Of a stretch of DNA of 15,885 nt, positions 13,554 to 15,885 are shown piece by piece. Source of the stretch: CAYJLB01 sp964370845 (lineage in GTDB: Bacteria > Bacillota > Clostridia > Oscillospirales > Ruminococcaceae); contig CAYJLB010000052.1 of NCBI GenBank assembly GCA_964370845.1, positions 1 through 15,885 of the forward strand, given 5' to 3'. A program made the position numbers and the translations under genes. The notes under the pieces were generated by a model. The model saw nothing but the letters and a program-made list of their open reading frames with translations, was not told where the DNA came from and did no database searches. The first letter of the stretch is position 1; each line of letters opens with the position of its first letter.

Positions 13554-13586
13554 ATCTGTCAATTGTTATGGCAGATGAATTTTTTT
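13554..13586 (+). promoter_or_regulatory. Attenuator-like hairpin in the ABC-F leader
   Basis: ATCTGTC (13554-13560) pairs with GGCAGAT (13570-13576), with one G-T wobble and a 9-nt loop. Three bases later comes a run of seven T (13580-13586), then directly the ribosome-binding sequence AAGGA (13587-13591). This is a terminator shape placed between promoter and gene. A short in-frame stretch from GTG 13544 to TAA 13586-13588 spans it. Confidence 0.55.
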
Positions 13587-13603
13587 AAGGAATGATTATT
13601 TTA

Positions 13604-15505
13604 ATGATTTTAAATATCGAAAATGTAAATAAATTTTACAACGGAAATCAGATTTTAAAAGATATATTTTTATCCATAAATGACAACGATAGAATTGGTC
13701 TAATCGGTCAAAATGGCTGTGGAAAATCTACGCTATTAAAGATTATAACAGGTGAAGAAGAATTTGACAAGACCTTTGACGGAAAAGGTAGCATTTCTTT
13801 TTCAACTGACAAAAATATTGGCATATTAAAGCAAAATAGTGGGCTTGTTGGCGACAATAATATTGATGAGGAAATGCACACTGTTTTTGCGGACTTGCTT
13901 TTGATTAAGGAAAAACTTTCCGCCCTTGAAAACGCTATGGCAAATGGAGATTTAAGTGAGGAAACGGCAAGCGAATATGCACATTTATCCACTTTTTTTG
14001 AAGCGAGAGATGGTTATAATATTGATGTTAAGATTAACACTGTTTTAAATGGTATGGGTTTTGGAAACACTCCTAAAACCCAAATAATTTCAACTTTAAG
14101 CGGTGGAGAGAAAACAAGGCTTGCGCTTGCTAAACTTTTGCTTGAAAGTCCGAGTTTGCTTATTTTGGACGAGCCTACAAACCACCTTGACCTTAAAACT
14201 TTAGCGTGGCTTGAGGAACATTTGCTTTCTTATAAAGGCGCATTGCTAATCGTTTCTCATGATAGATATTTTTTGGACAAAATTTGTAATAGAATTTGCG
14301 AAATTGAATTTGGTGAGCTTATTTCTTATAAAGGTGATTATTCAAGTTATCATATTCAAAAAGAAATGCGAATTGAACGTCAAATGAAAGAATATGAGGC
14401 ACAGCAAAACAAAATTTCCGAGCTTCAAGATTATATTGATAGAAATAAAGTTCGTGCTTCCACCGCTAATATGGCGAAAAGTAGACAGGTTGCACTTGAT
14501 AAAATTGAAAAAATTGACAAGCCACATACCTATAAAAAACCGCCTAAAATCAACCTTGAATTTGATATAACTCCTCCTAAGGAAATATTATTTGTGGAAA
14601 ATTTAGAAATATCAGTGGGCGGAAAAAAATTAGTTTCCTCAATTGATATGACTGTAAGGCGTGGAGAAAAAATTGGAATTGTTGGAAAAAATGGTACTGG
14701 AAAATCCACTTTGCTCAAGCTTTTGCAAAATAAAATTCCTCTTACAAAGGGAACAATTCGCTGGTGTGCAAACTCTAAAATTAGCTATTTTGAACAGGAA
14801 AGCACACAGCTTGATTTCAACAACACTGTAATTGACGAATTGCACAGGCGACATCCTCGCAACTCGGAACAATCAATTCGAACTATTTTAGGTAGCGTTC
14901 TTCTCACTGGAGAAAACGTATTTAAGCGGACAGGTGTTATAAGCGGTGGTGAGCGTGCAAAACTTTGCTTTGCGATAATGATGATGGAGCGTGGCAATAT
15001 TTTAGTTCTTGACGAACCTACAAACCACCTTGACATTATTGCGAAAGAGGTTTTAGAGGACGCACTTTCTCGTTTTGAGGGGACAATTATTTTAGTTTCT
15101 CACGATAGATATTTGCTTAATAAAATTGCAGATAAAATTGTTGAACTTGACAGTGACAAGGCAACTGAATACGCTGGAAATTATGATTTTTACTCAGAAC
15201 GAAAGAAGTTAGAGGAAATTGAAATTGAACGTGAAATCAGTTTGCAAAAGGCTGAAAAACAAAAAAATGAAAGTACAAAAGTTTATAAAACCAAGGAAAT
15301 GCGTTCTTTAGAAGCAAAGAAAAAAGCTGAAATGAAAAAGCTTGAGGAACGTTTATTTGAACTAGAAAATGACATTGCTATCATTGAGGAAGAAATGACA
15401 CAGCCCGAAATTTTTTCCGATTACGAACTTATGAACGAAAAATGTTTGCACCTTGAAAAGTTGAAAGAGGAGTACAACGAAACATTTGAAATCTGGGCAA
15501 CGTGA
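13604..15505 (+). CDS. ABC-F family ATPase
   Basis: A 633-residue soluble protein with two ATP-binding cassettes and no membrane segment, the ABC-F layout; these proteins act on the ribosome as translation factors or antibiotic-protection proteins. Cassette 1 has GQNGCGKST (35-43), LSGGEK (165-170), LLILDEPTNHLD (185-196) and SHD (218-220). Cassette 2 has GKNGTGKST (361-369), ISGGERAK (446-453), LVLDEPTNHLD (467-477) and SHD (499-501). The linker (about 245-310) is rich in charged residues, as expected of the P-site-tRNA-interacting arm. The C-terminal extension (about 530-633) is a Lys/Glu-rich coiled coil, which resembles the YdiF/Uup kind rather than a dedicated resistance subtype. I chose ATG 13604 because AAGGA is 12 nt upstream; ATG 13592 abuts that site. 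The last two codons and the stop TGA fall inside the first palindrome of the repeat array. Confidence 0.94.
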   Translation: MILNIENVNKFYNGNQILKDIFLSINDNDRIGLIGQNGCGKSTLLKIITGEEEFDKTFDGKGSISFSTDKNIGILKQNSGLVGDNNIDEEMHTVFADLLLIKEKLSALENAMANGDLSEETASEYAHLSTFFEARDGYNIDVKINTVLNGMGFGNTPKTQIISTLSGGEKTRLALAKLLLESPSLLILDEPTNHLDLKTLAWLEEHLLSYKGALLIVSHDRYFLDKICNRICEIEFGELISYKGDYSSYHIQKEMRIERQMKEYEAQQNKISELQDYIDRNKVRASTANMAKSRQVALDKIEKIDKPHTYKKPPKINLEFDITPPKEILFVENLEISVGGKKLVSSIDMTVRRGEKIGIVGKNGTGKSTLLKLLQNKIPLTKGTIRWCANSKISYFEQESTQLDFNNTVIDELHRRHPRNSEQSIRTILGSVLLTGENVFKRTGVISGGERAKLCFAIMMMERGNILVLDEPTNHLDIIAKEVLEDALSRFEGTIILVSHDRYLLNKIADKIVELDSDKATEYAGNYDFYSERKKLEEIEIEREISLQKAEKQKNESTKVYKTKEMRSLEAKKKAEMKKLEERLFELENDIAIIEEEMTQPEIFSDYELMNEKCLHLEKLKEEYNETFEIWAT

Positions 15506-15762
15506 CGTTGCATCCATTCCCGCGTTTTTACGTTGTGAAGTAGGAAAAATTCTGCCCGCGAGGTCGGAATTTGCATTGGAATTGATTTATATAACGTGAC
15601 GTTGCATCATTCCCGCGTTTTTACGTTGTGAAATTGGAAAATTTCTGCCCGCGAGGTCGAAATTTGCATTGAAATTGATTTATATAACGTGACGTTGCAT
15701 CCATTCCCGCGTTTTTACGTTGTGAAATAGGAAAAAATTCTGCCCGCGAGGTCGGAATTTTT
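15497..15762 (-). repeat. Three tandem copies of the palindromic repeat family (reverse orientation)
   Basis: Three units with a period of 93-94 bp: cores at about 15497-15572, 15593-15665 and 15686-15760, separated by two 20-bp spacers that are nearly identical to each other. Each core contains AACGTGACGTTGC, ATTCCCGCGTTTTTACGTTG and CTGCCCGCGAGGTCG. The reverse complement begins ACCTCGC and ends GGATGCAACGTCACGTT, the same ends as the 68-bp repeats at 8157 and 8320, while the middle differs. These are two sub-types of one family. Identical spacers rule out CRISPR. Confidence 0.88.
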
Positions 15763-15763
15763 A

Positions 15764-15834
15764 GGGGCGACCTGTGGTTGTCCGTGTATTACAGTTCTAG
15801 TGCAAGAACTCTGCTCTTGACGTTTACACAAGCT
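15764..15834. other. Small hairpins in the right-edge repeat island
   Basis: GGGCGACC (15765-15772) pairs with GGTTGTCC (15776-15783) through two wobbles and a 3-nt loop. AGTTCT/AGAACT (15793-15798, 15805-15810) form a second hairpin. No coding frame is supported between the ABC-F stop codon and the window end. Confidence 0.5.
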
Positions 15835-15885
15835 AAAAGTTTAGGTCAAGCCTTTTTAAAGGCTTGTGGGGTGGAGGGGCAAAGC
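15835..15885 (+). repeat. Multi-hairpin repeat element, partial copy cut by the window edge
   Basis: This matches 13198-13248 with about four differences. The hairpin AAGCCTTT/AAAGGCTT (15851-15868) is more perfect here than in the full copy. The GGGGTGGAGGGGCA stretch is conserved. The rest lies outside the window. Confidence 0.8.

Noticed and set aside
13592..13603. ATG 13592 as the start of the ABC-F gene
   Set aside because: It overlaps the ribosome binding site AAGGA; ATG 13604 is at the spacing used by other genes here and matches the family N-terminus.
15497..15762. CRISPR array
   Set aside because: The spacers between copies are nearly identical and the period is 93-94 bp with internal palindromes; no cas gene is present. 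It is a tandem repeat.

Overview
The window is AT-rich DNA from a low-GC, Gram-positive, spore-forming bacterium, most likely a clostridial (Oscillospirales-like) gut or metagenomic lineage. The evidence is an alpha/beta-type small acid-soluble spore protein, lipoproteins with Firmicutes-type signal peptides, AGGAGG-like ribosome binding sites and near-consensus sigma-A promoters. I cannot name a species. A run of exactly 100 N (1792-1891) marks an assembly gap that falls inside a short tandem repeat.

Layout. 1-1730: the tail of an unknown upstream unit with its terminator, then a sensor histidine kinase with its own promoter and terminator and no response regulator in view. 1743-1947: a tandem array of 22-bp palindromic units that touches the promoter of the next unit. 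2028-5778: two large cell-envelope proteins, a zinc-ribbon/proline-rich/membrane-anchored protein and a lipoprotein, both of unknown function. 6132-8036: deoC (deoxyribose-phosphate aldolase) followed by a BMP/PnrA-type nucleoside-binding lipoprotein, a plausible nucleoside salvage pair. 8157-8387: two copies of a 68-bp palindromic repeat. 8444-10832: an operon of a URO-D family protein, a Maf nucleotide pyrophosphatase and RsmE. 10912-11172: a small membrane protein with a tail made almost wholly of Cys, Asp and Glu. 11380-13100 (minus strand): a spore SASP and a two-gene ThrE-type threonine/serine exporter. 13604-15505: an ABC-F ATPase whose leader has an attenuator-like hairpin. 15497-15885: a repeat island that runs off the window edge.

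Most genes are ordinary housekeeping or envelope genes. The unusual material is mainly non-coding. It comprises the operator-like array at the gap, a palindromic repeat family present in two sub-types and both orientations, a multi-hairpin element at 13198-13278 with a second partial copy at the right edge, and two genes whose stop codons lie inside palindromes. No transposase, integrase, CRISPR array, tRNA or rRNA was recognised. The best candidates for undescribed biology are the promoter-proximal array with its envelope protein, the Cys/Asp/Glu-rich membrane peptide, and the repeat families.
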